Notes: generated by a model from the letters alone, not told the origin. Shown: positions 1-9,615, counted from the stretch's first letter. The stretch: 43,149 nt of DNA from Bacillota bacterium (GCA_029006345.1 JAQXGK010000045.1:1-43149); one strand, 5' to 3'. Numbers and translations: made by a program.

Positions 1-2348
1 AGCACGCCGTCAAAGCATTTTACATGGTCAACTATTCTGTCTATTGTTTCGGTTGAGCAGGCATAGCCGCCGGGCTGATTATAAAGTTGGGCATCTGCAA
101 CTTTTTGCGCGTCTTCACTCTTTAAGTCCTGTATAAGACGTTTGATATAGCTGTCGCTTGCTCTGTAGTCGTAAGGCTTTCCGTTTTCATAAACACGGTC
201 GCCGTTGTGGCTGACATTCATCAGTCTGCCGACAGCCTCGTAATCCTTGGCTTCAAGCAGCTCGATGCATTTTTCTGCTCTTATACATTCGCTTATGCCG
301 TATAGTATGACGCTTCGAATTTCATAATATTCGGGAAGGGTATAGGTTTTCTCTAGCTTTTCGATAATATCACTTTTTTCAGGCAGAAGTTCATATGCCT
401 GCTTGGGCGTTATGCGCTCGGGAAGCTTTAGCAGCATTTCATAGATTCTGCTTTGAGGTACACCTAAATTAGTCGGGTTGATGTCCTTCAGGTAGTTGAG
501 CTTGGAGTCATATTCCGGGAACAGCTTTTTTATAAGCATAAATCCGATTTCATAGCAAGCGACCTTTTGGTTAAATAAATCCTTGGCTCCCGCACTCTTT
601 TTGGCTTCTACAAAGCTGTTTGCCACCACGATTCTGTAACCCGAGGGAAACGGAACGGACTGCTTGATTTCAAACGGGCAAAACTCGAGGTGCGTAATCA
701 TATCACGCTTGGAGCATTTCATAGCCGCATGATCTCCCGCACCGCCGCGCGAACCGACAAACCATTCTCCCTCTCCGCACAGATGAATAAAGTCCTTTGT
801 CTTGATATCTTTTATCTTGTTGAGCTTTATTATTGCTTCGTTTGTCGCAACCACAATGCTAGAAGAAGAAGAAAGACCGGCGGCCATAGGAATATTGCCT
901 GAAAACAGCATATCCATACCGCAGAGCAGTCTGTGTTTGTCGGTAAGCTGTATTCGCAGTATTCCGGCCTTGACATAGTTTGACCAATCTCCGCGGGTAT
1001 CACGGACCATTTTAAGGATTTTCTCGCTCTCTATAAAGTCGATCCAATCGTCTGTACTCGATTTTATAACATCAAGAATCGAGAAAGAGAACTCCTTAAA
1101 CCCGGGATTGGTATTTGCCATATTTACGGTGTCGTCTTCGCGGGGTGAAGCAACCAGCAATGTTTCGCGGTTAATGCTCATCACGTTTATACTGCCGCCT
1201 CTGTGCTCGATATGGCGCCCGAGCAAATTGACGCGCCCCGGCGAACGGGATATTACCACCGGTTTGTCGCCGTATTTTTCTATAAATGCACGGAGAAGCG
1301 ATATATAAGCGCACTTTCTTTCATTGATATACTCTTCGTCGTTTCCGTAAAACGATTTGAACTTGCGCCTGATCGGCGCTTCCCAGCTGTTGAGTGTGTT
1401 TATCCATTCGCTTGCCGTCGGAAAAGAGTTCTTATACTTCTGCGGCTTTTTGAAATACCGTTGGAGAGCCAAAAGATCCTGCATAGTGCTGTAGGTCAGC
1501 AGTTTTTCAGGCTGATATACAGGCAGTATGCAGACTTGCTTTTTACGTGCGATGTTATTTATCGCTTCTGTGAGATACAGCTCGTTTTGCGCGTTGTCAG
1601 AGCCCAGATTATCAAGCTCTCCGAGCATTTCCTTCACATTGACCATATAGGTAGCGGTGTTTACGAATTCACAGCTTTCTATTTCATCGGCGTCAAAATC
1701 AAAACCGCCCAGTTCGACTTTCGGAGCGAGCTTGCCGAGATTTTTTAGTGCAACATTCAATAGCTTGCGCTTTTTTCCGTCGGTAAGCGCCATCTTGTCT
1801 ATTGCGGCACGGTAACTATCTTCACTCTGCACGTCAAGCGCCGCAAGGGAAAGAAGGCAGGAATCCATCTTCTCGTATATTCCGCAAACCTTTCCGTTGC
1901 GAACAATAATTCTGCCGCCGCTTTCGTTGCAGCTTTTCGGCTGAACGACAAAGGTGACGCTCGAATTTGTTTCAGTATGTTTGCGAATCAGGGCTTTTAT
2001 TACGTCGGGTGCTATGAGCTTGTCGCCCATGGCAATCAGAGCATTTGAGCCGAGCCCCAAGGACTTTGCGGCGGCAAGACCGTATTTTGCTGCCGTACCG
2101 GTACCGTTTTGGACAGGCTGATAAGCATATACTATTCCGTCGATGCCCGAAAGACACTCCATTACCTTGTCGGCCTTGCTTCCGACTACCACAATGAAAT
2201 TCTTGATTCCGGCGGCCTTTAAGTTGTTTATCTGCCGTATTATAACGGGTATTCCTGCGACTTCGTAGCACACCTTGTGAGTGCGTGTGTCGTTCATGCG
2301 CGTTCCCTCACCGGCACAAAGCAGGATGGCTGTAGCGTTGTCTCTCAT
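1..2348 (-). CDS. Fused sugar-1-phosphate nucleotidyltransferase (N-term) / galactokinase-family GHMP kinase (C-term), partial: C-terminus runs off the left edge
   Basis: Hand translation from ATG at 2348 stays open to position 1. N-term MRDNATAILLCAGEGTRMNDTRTHKVCYEVAGIPV is an NTP-transferase signature. Later SPGRVNLLGRHIEHRGGS (galactokinase-like) and SGNIPMAAGLSSSSSIVVATNEA (GHMP motif 2). Absent from the supplied ORF track because no stop lies inside the window. Confidence 0.85.
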   Translation of the reverse strand, partial: MRDNATAILLCAGEGTRMNDTRTHKVCYEVAGIPVIIRQINNLKAAGIKNFIVVVGSKADKVMECLSGIDGIVYAYQPVQNGTGTAAKYGLAAAKSLGLGSNALIAMGDKLIAPDVIKALIRKHTETNSSVTFVVQPKSCNESGGRIIVRNGKVCGIYEKMDSCLLSLAALDVQSEDSYRAAIDKMALTDGKKRKLLNVALKNLGKLAPKVELGGFDFDADEIESCEFVNTATYMVNVKEMLGELDNLGSDNAQNELYLTEAINNIARKKQVCILPVYQPEKLLTYSTMQDLLALQRYFKKPQKYKNSFPTASEWINTLNSWEAPIRRKFKSFYGNDEEYINERKCAYISLLRAFIEKYGDKPVVISRSPGRVNLLGRHIEHRGGSINVMSINRETLLVASPREDDTVNMANTNPGFKEFSFSILDVIKSSTDDWIDFIESEKILKMVRDTRGDWSNYVKAGILRIQLTDKHRLLCGMDMLFSGNIPMAAGLSSSSSIVVATNEAIIKLNKIKDIKTKDFIHLCGEGEWFVGSRGGAGDHAAMKCSKRDMITHLEFCPFEIKQSVPFPSGYRIVVANSFVEAKKSAGAKDLFNQKVACYEIGFMLIKKLFPEYDSKLNYLKDINPTNLGVPQSRIYEMLLKLPERITPKQAYELLPEKSDIIEKLEKTYTLPEYYEIRSVILYGISECIRAEKCIELLEAKDYEAVGRLMNVSHNGDRVYENGKPYDYRASDSYIKRLIQDLKSEDAQKVADAQLYNQPGGYACSTETIDRIVDHVKCFDGV

Positions 2349-2404
2349 ATCGGGAAATTTTCCTTTCAGAAAAAAGAATAAAATCCGGTTTTTATGCGGT
2401 GACT

Positions 2405-3382
2405 TTAGCCTAAATTCTCCTTGTACCACTCGATTGCAAGCTTGATTCCGTCTTCAAAGCTGTACTCAGGGTCGTAGCCGAGCAGCTTTTTGGCCTTGGA
2501 TATATCGGCGTTTGAGTGCTTTATGTCGCCTGCACGGTCCGGTCCGAAATTTGGCTCAATGTCTTTACCGAGCGCCTTTGTAAGACCGTAGTATATGTCT
2601 ATTAAATATTCTCTTCCGCCGTAGGCAATATTAAACGCCTCTCCGGCAGCCTCGTGCGGGGCAAGGCAGGCTTTGAGGTTGGCCTCGATAACGTTTTCTA
2701 TATATGTGAAATCGCGCGACTGTCTTCCGTCGCCGTTAATAGTGGGAACTTGGTCGTGAAGCAGCATTTTTATAAACTTCGGTATAACTGCGGCGTATGC
2801 TCCGTCGGGATCCTGACGGCGTCCGAATACGTTGAAATACCTCAGTCCGTAGGTGTCAAGCCCGTAGAGACGTGTATAAAGCTTGGCGTATTCCTCATCC
2901 GCACGCTTGGTGAGCGCGTAGGGAGAGAGCAGGTTTCCTTCGCGCCCCTCTGCCTTAGGCAGGGTAGGTTCATCGCCGTAAACCGAGGAGCTTGAAGCGT
3001 AAACAAACTTTTTCACGTTATTTCGGCGGGACGCCTCCATCATATTGAGAGTACCGCGTATATTGATTTCCTCGTAGAGAAGCGGCATTTCAATGCTTCT
3101 CGGCACACTGCCCCATGCCGCCTGATTAAGGACATAATCTGCTCCGTCGGTGGTTCTCAGGCAGGTGTCGAGGTCGCGTATATCGCCCTCAATAAAGGTA
3201 TAGTTGGGATTTGACATAAACATATCGACGTTGGCCCGCTTGCCGGTTGAAAGATTATCGAGACAGCGCACCTTACAGCCGAGCTCAAGTATCGCCTCGC
3301 AGAGGTTGGAGCCGATGAATCCGGCTCCTCCCGTTACTACAAATACGCTGTTTTCATCAAAGCTTACATTTTCTCTGCCCAT
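2405..3382 (-). CDS. NAD-dependent UDP-sugar 4-epimerase, WbpP/TviC-like (UDP-GlcNAc/GalNAc type)
   Basis: VTGGAGFIGSNL Rossmann motif, SSSSVYGD...YALTKRADEEY (SDR YxxxK), and YGLRYFNVFGRRQDPDGAYAAVIPKFI typical of WbpP-type epimerases. Confidence 0.88.
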   Translation of the reverse strand: MGRENVSFDENSVFVVTGGAGFIGSNLCEAILELGCKVRCLDNLSTGKRANVDMFMSNPNYTFIEGDIRDLDTCLRTTDGADYVLNQAAWGSVPRSIEMPLLYEEINIRGTLNMMEASRRNNVKKFVYASSSSVYGDEPTLPKAEGREGNLLSPYALTKRADEEYAKLYTRLYGLDTYGLRYFNVFGRRQDPDGAYAAVIPKFIKMLLHDQVPTINGDGRQSRDFTYIENVIEANLKACLAPHEAAGEAFNIAYGGREYLIDIYYGLTKALGKDIEPNFGPDRAGDIKHSNADISKAKKLLGYDPEYSFEDGIKLAIEWYKENLG

Positions 3383-3553
3383 AATTACGACCTCTTTTCT
3401 TTTGTATGCGGCGGTTAATTTGCCGATAAAAGCGCAAACTCCGCTAATATAACTTATTCGAAAATATTATATCACTCGCTGGCGTTTGGCGGCAATAGTC
3501 ATAGTAGACAAATATATGTTCATTAATTTATTTAATAAATATTGCAAATAATC

Positions 3554-3582
3554 GTGACAAATAAGCATTATTGTTGTATAAT
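3554..3582 (+). promoter_or_regulatory. Sigma-A-type promoter upstream of the PRTase-like gene
   Basis: GTGACA (3554-3559), 17 nt, TATAAT (3577-3582). Confidence 0.6.
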
Positions 3583-3635
3583 ACATACACAGACCCGTTG
3601 CACGACTGTCTGAAACTATAAAGGGGAATGATTGC

Positions 3636-4268
3636 ATGGAAAACAGAATAACCGAAATAACTTCCAAGGAAAACAAGGCGGTAAAGATCGGAATAATTCC
3701 CGGACACTTTGCTACCAATCATTCACATGTCAATTATTATGTTGATCTTACCGGAATAAAGACAAGCCACGCAATGGCTATTGAGGCGGCATCGGTGCTC
3801 GCTCAGTCGTATTTGTCGGGGTTGTCGGTCGATACCATAATATGTCTCGAGGGTACGGAAATGCTGGGAGCATTTTTCGCTCAGAAGCTTGCCGACGCGG
3901 GCATCAACAGTAACAAGGATATTGCCGTTCTGACTCCTGAACTCAACAGCAACAATCAGATGATATTCAGAGATAATATCCAGAGTAAGGTTTGGGGCAA
4001 AAATGTAGTTTTGCTGATTTCGTCCGCTTCGACCGGAAAGACCATCTCACGAAGCGTCGACTGCCTGCAGTATTACAGTGGTAAGCTTGTCGGGATTTCC
4101 GCGATATTCAGCGCGATAGACGATTTTAACGGAATGCCGGTCAATGCCATTTTCAGGAGCTCGGATTTGCCCAAATACGAAACATTTCTTTCACACGAAT
4201 GCCCGATGTGCAAGCAGGGCAAGAAGATTGACGCTGTGGTAAATAGCTACGGCTATATGAAACTGTAA
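3636..4268 (+). CDS. Orotate phosphoribosyltransferase-like protein (type I PRTase fold, atypical PRPP loop)
   Basis: 210 aa. ICLEGTEMLGAFFAQKLADAGI and VVLLISSASTGKTISRSVD sit where the PRPP motif is expected. C-terminal CPMCKQGKKIDAV. Confidence 0.65.
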   Translation: MENRITEITSKENKAVKIGIIPGHFATNHSHVNYYVDLTGIKTSHAMAIEAASVLAQSYLSGLSVDTIICLEGTEMLGAFFAQKLADAGINSNKDIAVLTPELNSNNQMIFRDNIQSKVWGKNVVLLISSASTGKTISRSVDCLQYYSGKLVGISAIFSAIDDFNGMPVNAIFRSSDLPKYETFLSHECPMCKQGKKIDAVVNSYGYMKL

Positions 4269-4400
4269 TAAGAAATGTCCAAAATAGAAAAGCCCACGAA
4301 AGCCGTCGTTTTCACACATATGGCTGTCTTGCGGTGGATTTCCGCAGACGGTTCCGGTGCGAACATGACATGCTTGCGGGGGCTTTTGCTGTGTTTATTC

Positions 4401-5162
4401 CTATCGGTCGGTTTGTTCTGTCTTGTTATGGTTTCTCTCGTGTCCCGGCACCTTGTATCCGTTTATTCCGAGGCGGGTAATGGCGCCGAACACCTTCGGT
4501 TTTAAGTCGCGGTTGTCTTTTGACAGGTCGTGTATCAGTTGCTTGACGTCTTCGCGTACCGTGTGCTTATCCATGGGACAGCAACTCTTCATAACCGGCA
4601 AATCCGCGTTTTTTGCAAAGGCGGTCAGCTCTTTTTCCGGTGCGTATATAAGCGGACGGATAAGCGATATACCCGTGCGGTCGAGCCTTGTTACGGGAGA
4701 AAAGCTGGCTATTCTGCCGACATATAAAAGGTTCATGAAAAAGGTGTCTATCACATCGTCGTTGTGGTGTCCCAGCGCAACTTTTGTACAGCCGAGGCTG
4801 ACGGCGGCTTCATTCAGCGCACCGCGGCGCATATTTGCGCATAACGAGCAGGGATTCTTTTCCTTGCGTATATTAAAGACCACCTCGGCTATCTGTGTTT
4901 TGACGACGGTATATCTGACCCCGAGCCGCTCACAGAAAGCCTTTATCTGGGAAAAGTCGCTTCCGTCAAATCCGGAATCGATGGTGACTGCTTCTACCGT
5001 GAATGGAGCGGGGTAGTAGCGTGACAGCTCTTTCAGAGCATATAAAAGAGCCAGCGAGTCCTTTCCGCCGGAAATACCGACGCAGACCCGGTCGCCGCTT
5101 TGTATCATATCGTAGTCCTCAAGCGCCCGCCTTGTGTAACTCATAAGCTTTTGAAGATTCAT
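4401..5162 (-). CDS. TtcA-like tRNA 2-thiocytidine biosynthesis / PP-loop ATPase
   Basis: CVGISGGKDSLALLYAL PP-loop, CSLCANMRRG cysteine motif, LGHHNDDVIDTFFMNLLY, CCPMDKHTVR. Start chosen at MNLQKLMSY (5162) rather than the longer ORF start at 5225. Confidence 0.85.
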   Translation of the reverse strand: MNLQKLMSYTRRALEDYDMIQSGDRVCVGISGGKDSLALLYALKELSRYYPAPFTVEAVTIDSGFDGSDFSQIKAFCERLGVRYTVVKTQIAEVVFNIRKEKNPCSLCANMRRGALNEAAVSLGCTKVALGHHNDDVIDTFFMNLLYVGRIASFSPVTRLDRTGISLIRPLIYAPEKELTAFAKNADLPVMKSCCPMDKHTVREDVKQLIHDLSKDNRDLKPKVFGAITRLGINGYKVPGHERNHNKTEQTDR

Positions 5163-5322
5163 AAATAACCGAAACCTCTGGATAAATGATAAAATCATTA
5201 TACTACAGCCGCCGCGGTAATACAATACCGAAAACGGCGAATGAGAAAAAACGAGATATTAAGAGAAAATGAGAGAAAACGAGAGATTGCAAAAAATAAT
5301 TTGAGAAAAATGAATTTTTGCA

Positions 5323-5351
5323 TTGACAAACACAAATCATGACTATATAAT
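5323..5351 (+). promoter_or_regulatory. Consensus sigma-A promoter of rplM-rpsI
   Basis: TTGACA (5323-5328), 17 nt, TATAAT (5346-5351). Confidence 0.8.
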
Positions 5352-5390
5352 AGCTTGTGTTGAAAAAATACTGTTTTGGAGGAAATACTA

Positions 5391-5822
5391 ATGTCCACAT
5401 TTATGGCAAAAGCAGAAACAATTGAACGTAAGTGGTATGTATTGGACGCAGCAGGCAAGCCGCTCGGAAAAGTTGCTGTTGCTGCTGCTGATATACTCAG
5501 AGGCAAGCATCGTCCCGAATTTACACCCCATGTTGACTGCGGCGAGTTCGTCGTCGTTATCAATGCGGCAAAGGCTGTACTTACCGGCAAGAAGCTTGAG
5601 CAGAAGAAGTACCGCTATCACACAGGCTACATAGGCGGTCTCAAGGAGATAAGCTACAAGGATATCATGTCCAAGAACCCCGAGAAGGCCGTTGAGCTTG
5701 CAGTTAAGGGAATGCTTCCCAAGAACTCTATCGGCCGCAAGAGCATTACCAGACTCAAGGTTTATGCAGGCGAAGCACATAAGCAGCAGGCACAGCAGCC
5801 CACAGCGGTTGAAGTAAAGTAA
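5391..5822 (+). CDS. rplM: 50S ribosomal protein L13
   Basis: [29 protein letters not shown]...[40 protein letters not shown]. Start at the RBS-preceded ATG 5391. Confidence 0.97.
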   Translation: MSTFMAKAETIERKWYVLDAAGKPLGKVAVAAADILRGKHRPEFTPHVDCGEFVVVINAAKAVLTGKKLEQKKYRYHTGYIGGLKEISYKDIMSKNPEKAVELAVKGMLPKNSIGRKSITRLKVYAGEAHKQQAQQPTAVEVK

Positions 5823-5835
5823 GGGGGTACGAATC

Positions 5836-6243
5836 ATGAATTATCAGAGTGCAAAGCCGTATTTCTACGGCACAGGAAGAAGAAAAAAGTCGGTAGCAAG
5901 AGTCCGCATTTATCCCGGTACCGGTGCTATCACCATCAATAAGAGAGATATCGACGAATATTTCGGTCTTGAGACTCTCAAGCTCATCGTACGTCAGCCC
6001 TTCGAAGTGGTTTCCGCAGAGGGCAAGTATGACGTTGTCTGCACGGTAGTCGGCGGCGGCGTTTCAGGTCAGGCGGGCGCTATCCGTCACGGAATCGCAA
6101 GAGCTCTCGTTCAGGCAGACGAGGAAGCAAACCGTTCTCTCCTCAAGAAGGCTGGTCTTCTCACTCGTGACCCCAGAATGAAGGAAAGAAAGAAATACGG
6201 TCTCAAGGCAGCCCGTCGCGCACCTCAGTTCAGCAAGCGTTAA
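5836..6243 (+). CDS. rpsI: 30S ribosomal protein S9
   Basis: [22 protein letters not shown]...[17 protein letters not shown]...[24 protein letters not shown]. Confidence 0.98.
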   Translation: MNYQSAKPYFYGTGRRKKSVARVRIYPGTGAITINKRDIDEYFGLETLKLIVRQPFEVVSAEGKYDVVCTVVGGGVSGQAGAIRHGIARALVQADEEANRSLLKKAGLLTRDPRMKERKKYGLKAARRAPQFSKR

Positions 6244-6294
6244 CCGGACTTTTTCGAAAAACAAGGAATATTATCGACGAGATGATCATAAAAA

Positions 6295-6324
6295 CCCCGA
6301 GAATGTTTTGTTCTCGGGGTCTTT
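6295..6324 (+). terminator. Rho-independent terminator after rpsI
   Basis: CCCCGAGAA-TGTTTTG-TTCTCGGGG followed by TCTTTT. Confidence 0.9.
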
Positions 6325-6521
6325 TGCGCAGTAAATGAAATTCATATCTGCGCGCGATAGTGAAGTGTGCTAAGGGCCGAGCGTTACGACATGAAAAAAT
6401 CGGATGATTTCTGTATTGTTGCCGTTTGGATGTTTTCGTCTATTTTGAGGAACAGCAGAGCCTTCACACAATGAAAAGGTCGGGCGCAGCTTTTTTCGTA
6501 TTCGCCGAATATTGCCATTTG

Positions 6522-6550
6522 TTAAAATTTATAGTATAATATATTCATTA
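6522..6550 (+). promoter_or_regulatory. Putative sigma-A promoter of the flippase operon
   Basis: TTGCCA (6522-6527), 17 nt, TATAAT (6545-6550). Confidence 0.6.
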
Positions 6551-6642
6551 CTGTTTGGACCGTAATACTATTATCTCGGCAATATATTACTGCGGCGGGC
6601 ATGGCCGCCGATACCGTACCGAAAAAGGAAGAATTATAAAAA

Positions 6643-8148
6643 ATGGAAAATAATGATTCAAAGCAATCCGGCAAGGTCGCCTCTAAGGTGGCCTCCGGAA
6701 TAGTTTGGACATACGGCGAACGTCTGACGGCGCAGTTGGTAAGCCTTGTAGTAACCATCATTCTTGCAAGACTTCTCGACCCCGAGCATTACGGCGTTAT
6801 CAGTATGGCTACGGTATTCATTACCATAGCTAATGTTTTTGTATCGGCCGGCTTCGGGAACTCGCTTGTTCAGAAGAAGGATGCAGATGAATTAGATTTC
6901 TCAACCACTTTGATTTTCAGCTTTGGCGTCTCGCTGGTTGTATATTCAGTTATGTTTATTGCGGCGCCGATTATTGCTTCGTTCTACCGTATGGATCAGC
7001 TGACCGCGGTAATTCGGGTGATGTCGCTTCGCATTATAGTTGCGTCGATAAACTCCGTTCAGCACGCCTATATCAGCAGAAAGATGCAGTTTAAGAAGTT
7101 CTTTCTGTCAACGCTGGGCGGCACGCTGATATCGGCGGCGGTCGGAATAACGCTTGCATACTGCGGCGCCGGCGTTTGGGCGCTGGTCGCTCAGTATCTC
7201 ACGAATACTACCATAGATACCATAGTTCTTGCGTTTACCTGCGGTTGGAAGCCCAAATTCGAGTTTTCTTTGAAACGAATGAAAACCTTGTTCAGCTTCG
7301 GCTGGAAATTGCTTGCTGCCAGTCTGCTCGATACGCTGTATACAAAAATACGCCAGCTGATAATCGGTAAAATGTATAATGCCGACAGCCTGGCTTACTA
7401 TAATCAGGGTGACAAGTATCCGCAGTTTATTGTCGTGAATATCAATACCTCCATCGGCACAGTGCTGTTTCCCGCCTTTTCAAAGGTTCAGAACGATAAA
7501 CAGCGTCTTGTAAGCATGATGCGCCAGTCGATACGGCTGAGCTCTTTTCTCATGACACCGATTTTGTTCGGGATGGCCTGTGTGGCCGAACCGCTTATTT
7601 CCGTTCTCCTCACCGACAAATGGCTGCCGGCGGTGCCCTTTTTGAGGATATTCTGTATATTCTATTGGTTTATGCCCATACATACCGTCAACCTAAAGGC
7701 AATCAGCGCTACCGGCCGAAGCGACATATATCTGAAGCTTGAGGTCATCAAAAAGATTATCGGCGTGGCAACTATCTGCGTGACTGTTTTTTGCTTTGAC
7801 AGCGTTCTCGCTATTGCCGCAGGAACGATTTTTACCTCTGTCCTATCGTCGTTTATTAACGCATATCCTAACACAAAGCTGCTCGGATATTCATACCGCC
7901 AGCAAATATCAGATATCGCTCCCAATATTCTCGTCGGGCTGATAATGGCGGTTTCGATTATATTTATTCCGAATTTTATTGCAAACAAAAAATTGCTTCT
8001 TGCGGTTCAGATAGCAGTCGGCGCGGCTGTGTATATCCTCGCGTCAAAGCTGCTCGGCATAAGAGCCTTTAAGGAGGCCTTAACGCGGTTCAAGCAGGTG
8101 CTTTCCGGAATTATGTCAAGAAGAAAGAAAGCTAAGGCGGAGGATTGA
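6643..8148 (+). CDS. Oligosaccharide flippase / Wzx-like polysaccharide transporter (MOP superfamily)
   Basis: 501 aa multi-spanning protein. VASGIVWTYGERLTAQLVSLVVTIILARLLDPEHYGVISMATVFITIANVFVSAGFGNSLVQKKD is typical of the WzxC/Polysacc_synt family. Confidence 0.88.
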   Translation: MENNDSKQSGKVASKVASGIVWTYGERLTAQLVSLVVTIILARLLDPEHYGVISMATVFITIANVFVSAGFGNSLVQKKDADELDFSTTLIFSFGVSLVVYSVMFIAAPIIASFYRMDQLTAVIRVMSLRIIVASINSVQHAYISRKMQFKKFFLSTLGGTLISAAVGITLAYCGAGVWALVAQYLTNTTIDTIVLAFTCGWKPKFEFSLKRMKTLFSFGWKLLAASLLDTLYTKIRQLIIGKMYNADSLAYYNQGDKYPQFIVVNINTSIGTVLFPAFSKVQNDKQRLVSMMRQSIRLSSFLMTPILFGMACVAEPLISVLLTDKWLPAVPFLRIFCIFYWFMPIHTVNLKAISATGRSDIYLKLEVIKKIIGVATICVTVFCFDSVLAIAAGTIFTSVLSSFINAYPNTKLLGYSYRQQISDIAPNILVGLIMAVSIIFIPNFIANKKLLLAVQIAVGAAVYILASKLLGIRAFKEALTRFKQVLSGIMSRRKKAKAED

Positions 8149-8153
8149 GTCTT

Positions 8154-8609
8154 GTGCCGAATATAAAGCCTGACCAAAAAGCTCTGGAAGTATTTTTGAA
8201 GGCAGTCGACTGCCTTTTCCCGGTGCCGCTGTCGCACAAGCATGATCTTGAATGCTTTGCAAAAAAGCTTTACGAAAAGGCGACTGTTTGTCATATTTCA
8301 AGCGGCGGCGAAATATTGTCTCTGACTGCGGGATATACGGACAATGTAACAGACAACATCGGATACATTTCGGTGGTGGCGTCGCTTCCCAAGGCCCGGG
8401 GAAACGGTTATGCTAAAAAGACGGTTGAAGAGTTTATCGGCATTGCAAGGCAAAAGGGGCTTGACGCGGTGCATCTCTATGCGGTGCCCGAAAATATAGC
8501 CGCAGTTAATATGTACAGGAATATAGGCTTTGAAGAATGGCGCATACCTGAAGAGCCGCGGCCTGACGATTTGCACCTGATATTCAGAATTAAGGAGAAT
8601 GGAAAATGA
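8154..8609 (+). CDS. GNAT-family N-acetyltransferase
   Basis: ISVVASLPKARGNGYAKKTVEEFIGIARQKGLDAVHLYAVPENIAAVNMYRNIGFEEW (GNAT motif A/B). The track starts at TTG 8145; GTG 8154 fits the CGGAGG ribosome-binding site better. Confidence 0.82.
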   Translation: MPNIKPDQKALEVFLKAVDCLFPVPLSHKHDLECFAKKLYEKATVCHISSGGEILSLTAGYTDNVTDNIGYISVVASLPKARGNGYAKKTVEEFIGIARQKGLDAVHLYAVPENIAAVNMYRNIGFEEWRIPEEPRPDDLHLIFRIKENGK

Positions 8610-9613
8610 ATGTATTGCTGACATCTGTGGGTCGGCGGGCATATATGGTCAAGTTTTTCAAGCATGCGCTCCGTCCGGACGGAGAGGTACATGCCGTAAA
8701 CTCGGATCCCCGAACGATTGCGTTTCATTACGCAGATAAGAGCGCTGTATCTCCCATTATATACAGCGATGAATACATACCGTTTTTACTTTCCTACTGC
8801 AAGGATAATAAGATAGATTTCATAGTATCACTGTTTGACATAGACCTTCCGGTTCTTGCCGCAAACAGGCAAAAATTCGAGAGCATCGGAACAAGGCTTA
8901 TTGTATCTGATTCCGGTATAATCGATATTTGCAACGATAAGTGGAAGACATATAACTATCTGAAAGACAACGGCTTTAGTACGCCCCGAAGCTTTCTCTC
9001 CCTTGAGCAAGTGCTGCAAGCAATCGAAAGCGGAGAGGTCAGCTATCCCATAATTGTCAAACCTCGTTTCGGCTGCGGTTCGATTGCGCTGTCGGTTGCG
9101 GAAGACCACGAGGATTTGTTGTACTATTATTCCAAGAATATGCGAGTGGTCAACAATACTTATCTGAAGTATGAGTCGGCCGTTTCCGATGAAAAGATAA
9201 TATATCAGGAGTGCCTAAAGGGACAGGAGTACGGCGCCGATATAATAAACGACCTTGACGGTAATTTCAAAAATGTTATCATACGAAAAAAGATTGCCAT
9301 GCGCGCCGGTGAAACCGATATAGCTCAGCTTGTGGATAATCCGGCAATAAGAGCCGAGCTTGAACGGCTGGGACGCATGACGGGACATATTGCCAATATG
9401 GACTGCGACGTCTTCCTGGTTGACGATGTGCCGTACATACTCGAAATGAACGCGCGTTTCGGCGGAGGATATCCGTTCTCGCATATGGGCGGGTGCGATT
9501 TGCCTCAGGCTATTGTCAACTGGCTTGAGAACAAGCCTGTCCCGGACGAAATGCTGAGTTCAAGGACGGGAATAACCGGTTTTAAGGAACTCGGCGTAAC
9601 CAGAACAGAATGA
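8606..9613 (+). CDS. ATP-grasp domain protein (CarB-like carboxylate-amine ligase family)
   Basis: MNVLLTSVGRRAYMVKFFKHAL, NDKWKTYNYLKDNGFSTPRSF, YPIIVKPRFGCGS, VDDVPYILEMNARFGGGYPFSHM. ATGA overlap with the upstream gene. Confidence 0.85.
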   Translation: MNVLLTSVGRRAYMVKFFKHALRPDGEVHAVNSDPRTIAFHYADKSAVSPIIYSDEYIPFLLSYCKDNKIDFIVSLFDIDLPVLAANRQKFESIGTRLIVSDSGIIDICNDKWKTYNYLKDNGFSTPRSFLSLEQVLQAIESGEVSYPIIVKPRFGCGSIALSVAEDHEDLLYYYSKNMRVVNNTYLKYESAVSDEKIIYQECLKGQEYGADIINDLDGNFKNVIIRKKIAMRAGETDIAQLVDNPAIRAELERLGRMTGHIANMDCDVFLVDDVPYILEMNARFGGGYPFSHMGGCDLPQAIVNWLENKPVPDEMLSSRTGITGFKELGVTRTE

Positions 9614-9615
9614 TT

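Noticed and set aside
690-1748. Plus-strand ORFs at 690-902, 1108-1308 and 1203-1748
   Set aside because: They lie antisense to the convincing NTase-GHMP kinase frame on the - strand and show no recognisable motifs.
4275-4505. 76-aa ORF after the PRTase gene with a hydrophobic stretch
   Set aside because: It overlaps the 3' end of the TtcA-like gene on the other strand and covers a probable terminator-like hairpin (4326-4349); no RBS or family support.
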